Assembly: GCA_944321765.1 (NCBI GenBank)
Contig: CALUMQ010000012.1
Span: forward strand, 1 to 64,000
Reading direction: 5' to 3'
Source: an uncultured Alistipes sp.
GTDB taxonomy: Bacteria; Bacteroidota; Bacteroidia; Bacteroidales; Rikenellaceae
DNA length: 64,000 nt
Positions 33,667 to 42,437 of the stretch are shown one piece after another. The position numbers and the translations under genes were made by a program. Under the pieces are notes generated by a model, which had not been told where the DNA came from, ran no database searches, and was given only the letters and a program-made list of their open reading frames with translations. How positions within the stretch are numbered: the first letter of the stretch is position 1; each line of letters starts with the position of its first letter.

Positions 33667-35964
33667 TTATTTCTTGGCGTTGGCGACGATCTTCAGACAC
33701 TCGTCGAGCGTCAGCTCCTCGGGTTTCGAGCCCTTGGGCAGGCGGTAGTTCTTGCCCTTGTAGGCGATGTAGGCTCCGTAGCGGCCGTTCTTGACCAGCA
33801 TGTCCGGGTCCTCCGGGAAGCTCCGCAGCGGCGTGTGCGAGGCCGTGATGGCCGCCTGACGTTCGTGCACGAGCTCCACGGCGCGGTCGTAGGTGATCGT
33901 GTAGGGATCGTCGCTCTTCGTCAGCGAGGCGAACAGCTTTCCGTGGCGGACGTAGGGGCCGTATTTGCCCAGTCCGACGACCAGCTCCTCGCCGTCGAGT
34001 TCGCCCAGCTTGCGCGGCAGGGCGAAGAGTTCGAGCGCCTCCTCCAGGGTGATCGACTCGATGAGCTGCCCCTTCTTCAGCGAGGCGAAGCGGCTCTTCT
34101 CCCCCTCGGCGCCCTCGATCTCGACCATCGGTCCGTAGCGGCCGATGCGGGCCTTCACGACGTGCCCCGTCTTGGGGTCGGTCCCCAGGATGCGCGCCTC
34201 GCGGTGCGTGTCGTTCTGTGTGGCGATGGCGGCGTCGACCATCTTGTGGAAGGGCCCGTAGAACTGCTTGATCATGCCGTTCCAGGTGATGTCGCCCTCG
34301 GCAATGCGGTCGAACTCCTTCTCGACGTTGGCCGTGAAGTTGTAGTCGATGATCGGCCCGAACTGCTTCTCGAGGTAGTCGTTCACCACCATGCCGATGT
34401 CCGTCGGCGAGAGGCGGCTCTTCTCCTTGCCGTAGTTCTCCGTGAGGCTCTTCTGCGTGATCTTGTCGCCCGTGAGGGTCATCTGCGTGTAGGAGCGCTT
34501 CTGACCCTCGAGGTTCTGCTTGACGATGTAGCCGCGGTTGATGATCGTGGTGATGGTCGGGGCGTAGGTCGACGGACGGCCGATGCCCAGCTCCTCGAGG
34601 CGCTTGACGAGCGACGCCTCGTTGTAGCGGGCCGGGGCCTGCGTGAAGCGCTCGGTGGCGGTGATCTGCTCGGGCTGCAGCACGTCGCCGGACTCCAGCT
34701 TCGGGAGCAGCGAGCTGGTGCTCTCTCCCGTCGGTTCATCGTCTGTCGACTCGGAGTAGAGGCGCAGGAATCCGTCGAAGCGGATCTCCTCGCCCTGGGC
34801 CACGAACTGCTGCGTCGATCCCGAGATGTCGATGGTGACGTTCGTGCGGTCCAGCTCGGCGCAGACCATCTGCGAAGCGACCGTGCGCTTCCAGATCAGG
34901 TCGTAGAGGCGTTTCTCGGCGGGCGTTCCCTCGATCTCCTGCCGGTCGATGTACGACGGGCGGATGGCTTCGTGAGCCTCCTGCGCCCCCTTGGTCTTGG
35001 TCTTGTAGTTGAACCACCGGGAGTACTTTTCGCCGAAGAGCTTTGTCACCTCCTCCTTGCACTGGGCCAGGGCCTGCTGCGAGAGGTTCACCGAGTCGGT
35101 ACGCATGTAGGTGATCAGTCCCTGTTCGTAGAGGTGCTGCGCCACGGACATCGTCTGCGAGACCGACATGCCCAGTTTGCGCCCGGCCTCCTGCTGGAGC
35201 GTCGAGGTGGTGAACGGCGGTGCGGGGTATCGCTGGGCGGGTTTCTTCTCCACCCGGGCCACGGTGAAGGTGGCTCCGATGCAGCTGCGCAGGAATGCCT
35301 CGGCCTGCTCGGCGGTTTCGAAACGCGTGGGAATCTCGGCCTTGAAGAGCGTCTTCCCGTCGTCGCCCGTCGTGTGGAACTGTGCGACGACGCGGAAGTA
35401 GGGCGTGGGGTGGAAGGCGATGATCTCGCGCTCGCGCTCGACGATCAGCCGCACGGCCACCGACTGCACGCGTCCTGCCGAGAGCGACGGACGCACCTTT
35501 TTCCACAGCACCGGCGAGAGCTCGAAGCCCACCAGACGGTCGAGAATGCGCCGGGCCTGCTGTGCGTTGACCAGATTCATGTTGACCGTGCGCGGATGCT
35601 CGATGGCCTCGAGAATGGCGCGCTTGGTGATCTCATGGAAGACGATGCGCTTGGTGCTGTCGACAGGCAGCCCCAGGACCTCGGCCAGGTGCCAGGCGAT
35701 GGCCTCTCCCTCGCGGTCTTCATCGGAGGCCAGCCAGACGGTCTTCTCCCTGGCCAGGCGGGAGAGTTCGTCGACGACCTTCTTCTTGTTGTCGGGGATT
35801 TCGTAAATGGGCTTGAACCCCTCGTCGATATTGATTCCGAGATCCTTCTTCGAAAGATCGCGGATGTGTCCGAAACTCGATTTGACGATATAGTCCTTAC
35901 CGAGAAACTTCTCGATGGTCTTGGCCTTGGCCGGAGACTCTACGATGACTAAATTTTCCTGCAT
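33667..35964 (-). CDS. topA: DNA topoisomerase I
   Basis: A 765-residue type IA topoisomerase that relaxes negative supercoils. The TOPRIM domain starts with NLVIVESPAKAKTIEKFLG and has DEDREGEAIAWH. The catalytic Tyr lies in GLITYMRTDSVNLS, and the DNA-gate region has LSAGRVQSVAVRLI. The C-terminus has three topoisomerase repeat domains (GKYGPYVRHGK and NGRYGAYIAYKGKNYRLP) and lacks Cys zinc fingers, as is typical for Bacteroidota. The DUF4270 terminator lies 27 bp upstream of its start codon. Confidence 0.96.
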   Translation of the reverse strand: MQENLVIVESPAKAKTIEKFLGKDYIVKSSFGHIRDLSKKDLGINIDEGFKPIYEIPDNKKKVVDELSRLAREKTVWLASDEDREGEAIAWHLAEVLGLPVDSTKRIVFHEITKRAILEAIEHPRTVNMNLVNAQQARRILDRLVGFELSPVLWKKVRPSLSAGRVQSVAVRLIVEREREIIAFHPTPYFRVVAQFHTTGDDGKTLFKAEIPTRFETAEQAEAFLRSCIGATFTVARVEKKPAQRYPAPPFTTSTLQQEAGRKLGMSVSQTMSVAQHLYEQGLITYMRTDSVNLSQQALAQCKEEVTKLFGEKYSRWFNYKTKTKGAQEAHEAIRPSYIDRQEIEGTPAEKRLYDLIWKRTVASQMVCAELDRTNVTIDISGSTQQFVAQGEEIRFDGFLRLYSESTDDEPTGESTSSLLPKLESGDVLQPEQITATERFTQAPARYNEASLVKRLEELGIGRPSTYAPTITTIINRGYIVKQNLEGQKRSYTQMTLTGDKITQKSLTENYGKEKSRLSPTDIGMVVNDYLEKQFGPIIDYNFTANVEKEFDRIAEGDITWNGMIKQFYGPFHKMVDAAIATQNDTHREARILGTDPKTGHVVKARIGRYGPMVEIEGAEGEKSRFASLKKGQLIESITLEEALELFALPRKLGELDGEELVVGLGKYGPYVRHGKLFASLTKSDDPYTITYDRAVELVHERQAAITASHTPLRSFPEDPDMLVKNGRYGAYIAYKGKNYRLPKGSKPEELTLDECLKIVANAKK

Positions 35965-35990
35965 GGGGGCGGAGCGTCTTTTTTCAAATG

Positions 35991-36017
35991 CGAAAACCTA
36001 AGTTGCTCACTTAGGTT
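35991..36017 (-). terminator. Terminator after the DUF4270 gene
   Basis: A 9-bp perfect stem AACCTAAGT/ACTTAGGTT (35995-36003 and 36009-36017) is followed on the minus strand by TTTTCGC. It lies 25 bp beyond the DUF4270 stop. Confidence 0.7.
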
Positions 36018-36041
36018 CCGCGAAAGAGTATTGTTTCTGTT

Positions 36042-37712
36042 TTACTTGATCAGGTTGTACAGGATGTCGAACCGTATCGGGGCTTCGGGTCCCGCGTCGG
36101 TGCCGCCTTCGTCGGAGGCCATGCCCTGCATGATTCCGTACGAGGGTGAGAAGACGCTGTAGGCTTCGGGCCCGATGTATATCTTCCGCAACGGGACATT
36201 CTCCCAGTTGATGTCGCGGTTTTCGGATTCGGCCGCCTGCTTCTCCTTGAGGTAGCTGTTCCACATCTGCTGCACGTGTCCGGTGACGTCCATCACGTAG
36301 CAGGCGCGGCTGCGGTTGATCTTTCCTCCGTAGGCGAGCGTTGTGTTGTAGTTCGCCTCGTAGCTGTAGGCGTAGTCGGCCACCGGCGTCAGGGTCTTGT
36401 AATTGGTGTAGAGTCCCAGCCGCTCGGGGAAGGTGCTCATCTGGTAGAGCAGACGGTTGCCGTTGGCAAACGGGTCGATGGACTCCCAGTCATACTTGCT
36501 GTCGGGGAAGTAGATCGACATGCGCACCTGGCTGAAGGCCAGCGTGGTGAAGTTCTTGCTTTCGGCCTCGTTTGCCGAGCGGATGCGCTCCTCCATCGCC
36601 TCGAAGAACTCCGGGCGGAAGATCATCTCGGAGATGATGCCGTTGTACCCTTCGACATGGATCGTCGAGGTGAGCGCACGGTCCGTGTTCGACTCCCGGG
36701 CCTGCTCGATGTCGATCCGGGGCGCCGAGGTGAGGGTATAGTCGTGGCTGAAGGTGTTGACCGAGAGGTTTCCGTGCTCGAGCCCCGAGGTATAGAAGTA
36801 GTAGACGGCTCCGACGGTATCCTTGATCAGCTGCGGATCCTCCTTCACGCGGTTGCGGCAGTAGATGGCGAATCCCGACATTTCGAGTTCCGTGGCGTAG
36901 ATGTTGCCCTTGCTTTTTTCGTTGACCTCGGCGCCGGGCTTCGGACAGATGTAGAGCCCGCGGAATTCGTCGACCCACTGCTCGAGACTGTCGAGGCTGT
37001 AGATCGAGTAGTCCTGGTAATATTTCTCGCCCTTCTCCTGGAGCATCAGCCGGTTGACATACCGCTTGCCGGCTTCGGTGGGCACCAGCGTAATGGCCGT
37101 GGAGGTCGAGGGTTCGCGGTCGCCGCCGAGGGTGAAGGTGAAGAGCGGTTCGGCGGGGTTGTAGACCGCCGCGGCCGTGTGTCCCACGGGGTCGGGATCC
37201 AGGGGGTCGAAATTCAGGTAGAAGACCGAGTCACCCGCGGGATGCTTGGTGATGTAGTCGTTGCTGAGCACCTCGTAGATGGCGAACTCCTGAACCGTGA
37301 GGGTGTCGTTTCCGAACCCGCTCACCGACAGGAAGATCTGTGCCGAGTCGAAGATCGGCCGATAGCCGAAATACCCCGAATCCACGGTATAGTAGCTGAC
37401 CATCTGCGAGAGGAATCCGGCCTGACGCCGGCCGATGGTGTCGTTGTACTGCGAGCCGAAGTATCCGTAGGTGAGGTTCGATCCCACGATGGAGTCGGTC
37501 TGGAAGAGCCGGGTCTCGACGTATTTGCGGGGGTTGAGGTCGCTGATTGCCGGCAGTTGGATGTACCCGGCCTTCATCTGCTGGTTGTCGGGGATGAGGT
37601 TTCCTCCCAGCGTGTCGTCGACTTTCGAGCAGGCGCCCGTGGCGAGGGTGATGCCGAGAAGCAGGGCCGCGAGGCCGAAGATACGGGAGCGGTTTTTATT
37701 GAATCGCTTCAT
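36042..37712 (-). CDS. DUF4270 outer-membrane lipoprotein
   Basis: A 556-residue predicted lipoprotein. The lipobox TGACSKVDD follows a signal peptide (FGLAALLLGITLATGAC). The start of the mature chain (DDTLGGNLIPDNQQMKAG) is characteristic of DUF4270, a Bacteroidota family of unknown function predicted to be cell-surface located and beta-rich. Its start overlaps the end of the GT5-like gene by 17 bp, and this pair is conserved in the phylum, which suggests a functional link with glycan handling. The terminator at 35991-36017 closes the transcript. Confidence 0.88.
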   Translation of the reverse strand: MKRFNKNRSRIFGLAALLLGITLATGACSKVDDTLGGNLIPDNQQMKAGYIQLPAISDLNPRKYVETRLFQTDSIVGSNLTYGYFGSQYNDTIGRRQAGFLSQMVSYYTVDSGYFGYRPIFDSAQIFLSVSGFGNDTLTVQEFAIYEVLSNDYITKHPAGDSVFYLNFDPLDPDPVGHTAAAVYNPAEPLFTFTLGGDREPSTSTAITLVPTEAGKRYVNRLMLQEKGEKYYQDYSIYSLDSLEQWVDEFRGLYICPKPGAEVNEKSKGNIYATELEMSGFAIYCRNRVKEDPQLIKDTVGAVYYFYTSGLEHGNLSVNTFSHDYTLTSAPRIDIEQARESNTDRALTSTIHVEGYNGIISEMIFRPEFFEAMEERIRSANEAESKNFTTLAFSQVRMSIYFPDSKYDWESIDPFANGNRLLYQMSTFPERLGLYTNYKTLTPVADYAYSYEANYNTTLAYGGKINRSRACYVMDVTGHVQQMWNSYLKEKQAAESENRDINWENVPLRKIYIGPEAYSVFSPSYGIMQGMASDEGGTDAGPEAPIRFDILYNLIK

Positions 37713-38502
37713 AGAATCGGTTGTAATTGTCGAAAAACTCCTCGGTGTCGGGGGCCTGGTATTCGAGCAGCGGTTTTTGGCTGCTGCGGACGATATCCAG
37801 GATTTTCGGGTCGATGTTTGCGGAGCCCGCCACCACGCCGTCGGCATAGTGCATAACGAAGCTGATGAGATTTTCGTATGAAGGAGTCTCGAGAATTTCG
37901 AGATTTTTATCCTTGACGCCCTCGCCGGCGATCTTCTGCCGGAACTCCTTGTCGAGGGTCCCGGGGAATGCGTCGTCGTAGAGCGACACGACGATCTTCA
38001 CGTCGCGGAAGATGGGGTCGTCGGCGAAGACCGACTTCAGGTAGACCGGCACGACGCTGGCGAGCCATCCGTGGCAGTGTACCACGGTCGGGGTCCAGCG
38101 GAGCTTGCGCACGGTCTCCAGCACCCCGCGGGCGAAGAAGATGGCGCGTTCGTCGTTGTCGGGGAAGAAGTTGCCCTGATCGTCGACCAGAATCGCCTTG
38201 CGGGCGAAGTAGTCGTCGTTGTCGATGAAGTAAACCTGCACGCGGGCCGAGGGGATCGAGGCGACCTTGATGATGAGCTGGTGGTCGTTGTCGTCGATGA
38301 TGAGGTTCATGCCCGAGAGGCGGATGACCTCGTGGAGCTGGTGCCGCCGTTCATTGATACATCCGTAGCGGGGCATGAACGTGCGGATCTCGTTACCCCG
38401 CTCCTGCATCGCCTGCGTCAGCGCACGGCAGAGCCGGGCGCTCTCCGTTTCGGGGAGGTAGGGCGCGATCTCCTGGCATACGTACAGAATCTTGCTCGCC
38501 AT
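37696..38502 (-). CDS. Glycogen/starch synthase N-domain-like protein (GT5 N-terminal half)
   Basis: A 268-residue protein that corresponds only to the N-terminal half of GT5 glycogen synthase. It begins KILYVCQEIAPYLPETESARL and later has VVHCHGWLASVVPVYLK, which matches the xVHxHDWxxxLxPxY region. The ADP-glucose-binding KTGGLADV motif is absent (PETESARLCRA stands in its place), and there is no C-terminal Rossmann domain. It may be a non-catalytic or regulatory homologue. Proteins of this size next to DUF4270 are usual in Bacteroidota. A TATCTTTG element lies 24 bp upstream, in the tail of queA. Confidence 0.8.
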   Translation of the reverse strand: MASKILYVCQEIAPYLPETESARLCRALTQAMQERGNEIRTFMPRYGCINERRHQLHEVIRLSGMNLIIDDNDHQLIIKVASIPSARVQVYFIDNDDYFARKAILVDDQGNFFPDNDERAIFFARGVLETVRKLRWTPTVVHCHGWLASVVPVYLKSVFADDPIFRDVKIVVSLYDDAFPGTLDKEFRQKIAGEGVKDKNLEILETPSYENLISFVMHYADGVVAGSANIDPKILDIVRSSQKPLLEYQAPDTEEFFDNYNRFYEAIQ

Positions 38503-38525
38503 GGTTTTCTGAGGGTTTACTCCTG

Positions 38526-38533
38526 CAAAGATA
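38526..38533 (-). promoter_or_regulatory. -7 element of the GT5-like/DUF4270 operon
   Basis: TATCTTTG on the minus strand is an exact TAnnTTTG, 24 bp before the start at 38502. It lies just beyond the queA stop. The -33 element is not recognisable. Confidence 0.55.
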
Positions 38534-38544
38534 CTAAAAATTTT

Positions 38545-39594
38545 TTAAAGTATGAGCATGGCGTCGCCGTAAGTGCCGAAACGGTAGCCTTCTTCGCGTG
38601 CGACCTTGTAGGCGTTCATGACGTGTTCGTAGCCGCCGAAGGCCGCGACCATCATCAGCTGCGTCGAATAGGGAAGGTGGAAGTTGCTCACCATGGCGTC
38701 GGCCACCGTGAAGTCGTAGGGTGCGAAGATGAACTTGTTGGTCCAGCCCTCCATGGGTTTGATCATTCCGTGCGTCGACACGGCGGTTTCGAGCGTCCGC
38801 ATGACGGTCGTGCCGATGGCCACGACCTTGTGTCCCTCGGCCTTGGCCGTGTTGACGGCCTGCGCGGCCTCCTCGGTGACGAAGAACTGCTCGGAGTCCA
38901 TCTTGTGCTTCGAGAGGTCCTCGACGTCGACGGTGCGGAAATTCCCGAGCCCCACGTGCAGGGTGATGAAGGCGCGGTCCACGCCCTTGATCTCCATGCG
39001 TTTCATGAGGTGCTTCGAGAAGTGCATGCCGGCCGTCGGGGCGGCCACAGCGCCTTCGTGCGCCGCGAAGATCGTCTGGTAGCGCTCGGCGTCCTCGGGT
39101 TCGACCTTCTCGCGCACCCACTTCGGCAGCGGGGTTTCGCCCAGCGAGAAGAGCGTCTTCTTGAACTCTTCGTAGGATCCGTCGAAGAGGAATCGCAGCG
39201 TGCGGCCTCGGGATGTGGTGTTGTCGATCACCTCGGCGACGAGCAGGTCGTCGTCTCCGAAATAGAGCTTGTTGCCGATGCGGATCTTGCGTGCCGGGTC
39301 GACCAGCACGTCCCAGAGGCGCAGTTCGCGGTTCAGCTCGCGCAGGAGGAAGATCTCGATCTCCGCGCCGGTCTTCTCCTTGTTTCCGTAGAGGCGTGCG
39401 GGGAAGACCTTGGTATCGTTGAGCACGAAGAGGTCCTTCTCTTCGAAGTAGTCGAGGATGTCTTTGAAGATGCGGTGTTCGATGGCTCCGGTCTTGCGGT
39501 TGACGACCATCAGCCGAGCCTCGTCGCGATTTTCGGCCGGATACTTGGCCAACATGTCGGGGGTGAATTCGTACCCGTACTGCGATAACTTCAT
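38545..39594 (-). CDS. queA: tRNA preQ1(34) S-adenosylmethionine ribosyltransferase-isomerase
   Basis: A 349-residue enzyme of queuosine synthesis that transfers and isomerises the ribosyl group of AdoMet onto preQ1-tRNA to give epoxyqueuosine. Conserved segments are [54 protein letters not shown] and [23 protein letters not shown] 39594 matches the family start, while the reading frame extends to 39639. It ends the ftsX-DUF3098-uppP-truB-queA transcription unit. Confidence 0.96.
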   Translation of the reverse strand: MKLSQYGYEFTPDMLAKYPAENRDEARLMVVNRKTGAIEHRIFKDILDYFEEKDLFVLNDTKVFPARLYGNKEKTGAEIEIFLLRELNRELRLWDVLVDPARKIRIGNKLYFGDDDLLVAEVIDNTTSRGRTLRFLFDGSYEEFKKTLFSLGETPLPKWVREKVEPEDAERYQTIFAAHEGAVAAPTAGMHFSKHLMKRMEIKGVDRAFITLHVGLGNFRTVDVEDLSKHKMDSEQFFVTEEAAQAVNTAKAEGHKVVAIGTTVMRTLETAVSTHGMIKPMEGWTNKFIFAPYDFTVADAMVSNFHLPYSTQLMMVAAFGGYEHVMNAYKVAREEGYRFGTYGDAMLIL

Positions 39595-39645
39595 GAATGA
39601 ACCGATTTTGCGTAATGACAAACTAAAGTCTATACGCAAAAAAGA

Positions 39646-40374
39646 TTATTTTGTTTCACTGTTTTGCAATTTTTTCAGAAATTCTTCGAGATTCCAGGCG
39701 TTTTCGACCGTGAAGCCTCCGCTGCGCGTGCGGCGCAGGGCGGTGAGGTGGCCTCCGCTGCCGAGCGCCTCGCCGATCTCCCGGGCCAGCGAACGGATGT
39801 AGGTACCCTTGCTGCAGCGTACGCGGATGCGGATCTTCGGGAGTTCGCACGCCAGGAGCTCCATTTCGTAGATGTTGATCAGCGCCTGCCGCACGGCGAC
39901 CTCTTCGCCGGCGCGCGCCAGTTCGTAGGCGCGCGTACCCTCGATCTTCTTGGCCGAGTAGACGGGCGGGGTCTGGAGACGCTCTCCCGTGAGACGCTTC
40001 AACGCCTCCTCGACGGCTTCGCGCGTGATGTGCTCCCAGGGGTAGGTGCGGTCGATTTCGTGTTCGAGGTCGAAGCTCGGGGTCGTGGCGCCCAGCATCA
40101 CGTCGGCCGTGTACTCCTTCTCTTCGGACTGCAGGGCGTCGACCATCTTCGTGGCGCGGCCGATGCAGACCAGCAGCACGCCCGTAGCCAGGGGATCGAG
40201 CGTCCCGGCGTGTCCGACCTTGATCCTGCGGTATCCGATGCGGCGCAGCGCGAACTTGATCTTCCGCACCACGTCGGTCGAGGTCCACCGCAGGGGTTTG
40301 TCGAGGACGGCGATGTATCCCTCCTCGAAGTTGATGCCGCGCAGGTCGTGCGCCTCTTGCAGGTTTGTCGTCAT
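39646..40374 (-). CDS. truB: tRNA pseudouridine(55) synthase
   Basis: A 242-residue enzyme that makes pseudouridine 55 in the T loop of tRNAs. The catalytic Asp lies in VGHAGTLDPLATGVLLVCIG, with QTPPVYSAKKIEGTRAYELAR and RVRCSKGTYIRSLAREIG as further motifs. The start was placed at the ATG 40374 with MTTNLQEAHDL; the open frame extends into uppP. It lies 10 bp after uppP and 51 bp before queA. Confidence 0.96.
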   Translation of the reverse strand: MTTNLQEAHDLRGINFEEGYIAVLDKPLRWTSTDVVRKIKFALRRIGYRRIKVGHAGTLDPLATGVLLVCIGRATKMVDALQSEEKEYTADVMLGATTPSFDLEHEIDRTYPWEHITREAVEEALKRLTGERLQTPPVYSAKKIEGTRAYELARAGEEVAVRQALINIYEMELLACELPKIRIRVRCSKGTYIRSLAREIGEALGSGGHLTALRRTRSGGFTVENAWNLEEFLKKLQNSETK

Positions 40375-40384
40375 CGGGCGGGGA

Positions 40385-41176
40385 TCAGCAGAGGGTTGCA
40401 ACAATGGAGACCACGCCGGCCAGGGCGCAGTAGAGGGCGAACCAGATGAGCTTGCCGCGCTTGACGATCTCAAGCATGAACTTGCAGGCCAGACACCCGG
40501 TGATGAACGAGGCGAGGAATCCGGCGGCCAGCGGTCCTGCGGCGACGCCTGCGGTGAGCTCGCCGCTCACGGCTTCGAGCAGCGTCTCGCCCAGAATCGG
40601 CGCCAGCACCATCAGGAAGGAGAATTGCGCCACGGCGCTCTTCCGGTTGCCCAGGAGCAGGCCGGTGGCGATGGTCGATCCCGAGCGCGAGAGTCCCGGC
40701 ATGGCGGCGCAGGCCTGGGCGATGCCGATGATCAGGGCATCGCGGTAGGAGATGGTCTCCTTGGGGCGCGGTTTGGCGTAGTAGGCGAAGGCCAGCAGTG
40801 CGGCGGTGAGCAGCAGCATGGCCCCGACGATGACGAGGATGTGGGGCGATTCGAGCAGGGCGTCGAGCTGATCCTTGAGGAGGAATCCCACGATGCCGAT
40901 GGGCACCATCGAGAGGATGAGCTTCAGCACATAGGCCTGCTCCTGGTTGAAGTGCCGCGAGAAGAGCCCCCTGACGAGGCGCACGACCTCGCTCCACAGC
41001 ACCACGATGGTGCTCAGCACCGTTGCGGCGTGCAGCGAGACGTCGAACGTCAGGTTCTCTTCTATCTGTACGCCGAGCAGCTCCTTGGCGATCTGAAGGT
41101 GCCCGCTGCTCGAGACGGGCAGAAATTCCGTAATTCCCTGCACGATGCCGAGCAGGATGGCTTGCAATGTATCCAC
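40385..41176 (-). CDS. uppP: Undecaprenyl-diphosphatase
   Basis: A 263-residue integral membrane phosphatase of the BacA family that regenerates undecaprenyl phosphate for wall and O-antigen synthesis. It carries the two signature motifs, [15 protein letters not shown] near residue 15 and [16 protein letters not shown] (about 165-180), with about eight hydrophobic segments. The length is typical. Overexpression of this family gives bacitracin resistance in other bacteria, but it is a housekeeping gene here. Confidence 0.95.
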   Translation of the reverse strand: MDTLQAILLGIVQGITEFLPVSSSGHLQIAKELLGVQIEENLTFDVSLHAATVLSTIVVLWSEVVRLVRGLFSRHFNQEQAYVLKLILSMVPIGIVGFLLKDQLDALLESPHILVIVGAMLLLTAALLAFAYYAKPRPKETISYRDALIIGIAQACAAMPGLSRSGSTIATGLLLGNRKSAVAQFSFLMVLAPILGETLLEAVSGELTAGVAAGPLAAGFLASFITGCLACKFMLEIVKRGKLIWFALYCALAGVVSIVATLC

Positions 41177-41195
41177 GATTCAGCGTTTCGGGTGA

Positions 41196-41453
41196 TCAGT
41201 AACGTTTGAGAATGGCGTATATTTCGAAGGCGAAGCCTCCGATCACGAGGATCGGGGCCAGGGTGATCCGCCGCCAGGAGAACATGGCGTAGTTGAATTC
41301 GTCGGGCGAGTCGCTGCCGCCTCCGGCCATGAGGATGAACCCGAGGATGATGACGGCGAATCCGATGGCCAGCAGGATGTAGTTGCGGCGCGAGAGGGGC
41401 ATGCGCGCATCGTTGTTCTCCTGCGGGGTGGTGTTTTTCTGCGTCTGTTTCAT
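41196..41453 (-). CDS. DUF3098 small membrane protein
   Basis: An 85-residue protein with a polar N-terminus and two hydrophobic helices (YILLAIGFAVIILGFILMAG and TLAPILVIGGFAFEIYAIL). It belongs to DUF3098, found in Bacteroidota between ftsX and uppP, as here. The function is unknown. It begins 4 bp after the ftsX stop, so it is probably translated with it. Confidence 0.9.
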   Translation of the reverse strand: MKQTQKNTTPQENNDARMPLSRRNYILLAIGFAVIILGFILMAGGGSDSPDEFNYAMFSWRRITLAPILVIGGFAFEIYAILKRY

Positions 41454-41457
41454 ATAT

Positions 41458-42339
41458 TTAATAGAGGTATATCTTGTTGGACTTCATGTTTACGAACTTG
41501 TTGAGCGCCACGAGGGTGAAGAGTCCCGAGATGATGACGCCGCCGAGGATCATCGCGCCGATGATCATGGCGATCTTCCCGATCTCGGCCAGGGAGCTCA
41601 GCTCCGGGACGGCTTCGTTGAGGCCGAAGACGGCCACGGCGAAGAGCACCGAGGCGGCAAGTCCCGAGAGGATGCCCTGCGTGATGCTGTTTCCGAGGAA
41701 GGGGCGCATGATGAACCACTTCGTGGCGCCGACGAGCTTCATCGTGTTGATGAGGTATCGCTTCGAGAAGATGGCCAGGCGGATGGTGTTGTTCAGCAGG
41801 ATGAGCGACACGAGCAGCAGCGCGCCGCCGAAGAGCAGCAGCACGAGGCGGATCTTGCCCACGGTGGTGTGGAGCCGTTCGACCATCATGGCGGGGTAGG
41901 AGACGCCCTCCACGCCGTCGAGCCGCTCGACGGAGGCGATGAATGCGTCGAGCTGCTCCTTGTCGGCCGAGGCGGCCGTGAGGGTCAGCTCGTAGGAGTC
42001 GCGCAGGGGGTTCTCCTCGAGGACCTCCTCGAAGGTGCTGCCGAACATCTTGCGGAACTCCTGGTCGTCGAGTTTCTCCTGTTTGCCGACGAACGAGATC
42101 GTCGCGACGATCTCATCCCCGGCCAGCTGTTTTTCAATGGCCTGACGCTGTTCGTCGCTCAGGTCGTTGCCGAGCTCCACGCTGACGCTGACGCTCTGCT
42201 GAAGCGTATCGGCGACCTTCATCGCCGCGACCATCAGATACCCCACCGATCCCAGCAGGAAGAGCACCAGCGTGATGCTCACCGTCGAGACGATGTAGGA
42301 GTTGCGGACTTTCCGCTTGAGTCGTTTGTCGTCTTTCAT
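41458..42339 (-). CDS. ftsX: Cell division permease FtsX
   Basis: A 293-residue permease-like protein that with FtsE controls peptidoglycan hydrolases during division. A membrane helix near 20-40 (YIVSTVSITLVLFLLGSVGY) is followed by an extracytoplasmic domain (about 45-165) and three C-terminal helices, with the FtsX motif LINTMKLVGATKWFIMRPFL. ftsE is not adjacent, which is normal in this phylum. It heads the ftsX-DUF3098-uppP-truB-queA unit. Confidence 0.94.
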   Translation of the reverse strand: MKDDKRLKRKVRNSYIVSTVSITLVLFLLGSVGYLMVAAMKVADTLQQSVSVSVELGNDLSDEQRQAIEKQLAGDEIVATISFVGKQEKLDDQEFRKMFGSTFEEVLEENPLRDSYELTLTAASADKEQLDAFIASVERLDGVEGVSYPAMMVERLHTTVGKIRLVLLLFGGALLLVSLILLNNTIRLAIFSKRYLINTMKLVGATKWFIMRPFLGNSITQGILSGLAASVLFAVAVFGLNEAVPELSSLAEIGKIAMIIGAMILGGVIISGLFTLVALNKFVNMKSNKIYLY

Positions 42340-42402
42340 AATCCGTCTTTATCTGCGTGCGCCCCGGCGCGGAGTCTCTTCGGGCGGAGGCGCTTCATTT
42401 TG

Positions 42403-42437
42403 TGTGGCCCGTTATGCTTCGTTGTGGCCCGTTATGC
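42403..42437 (-). repeat. 20-bp tandem duplication at the yfhO stop codon
   Basis: TGTGGCCCGTTATGC occurs at 42403-42417 and 42423-42437, a period of 20 bp. On the minus strand the second copy contains the last Ala codon and TAA of the YfhO gene; the other copy lies just beyond it. Confidence 0.75.
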
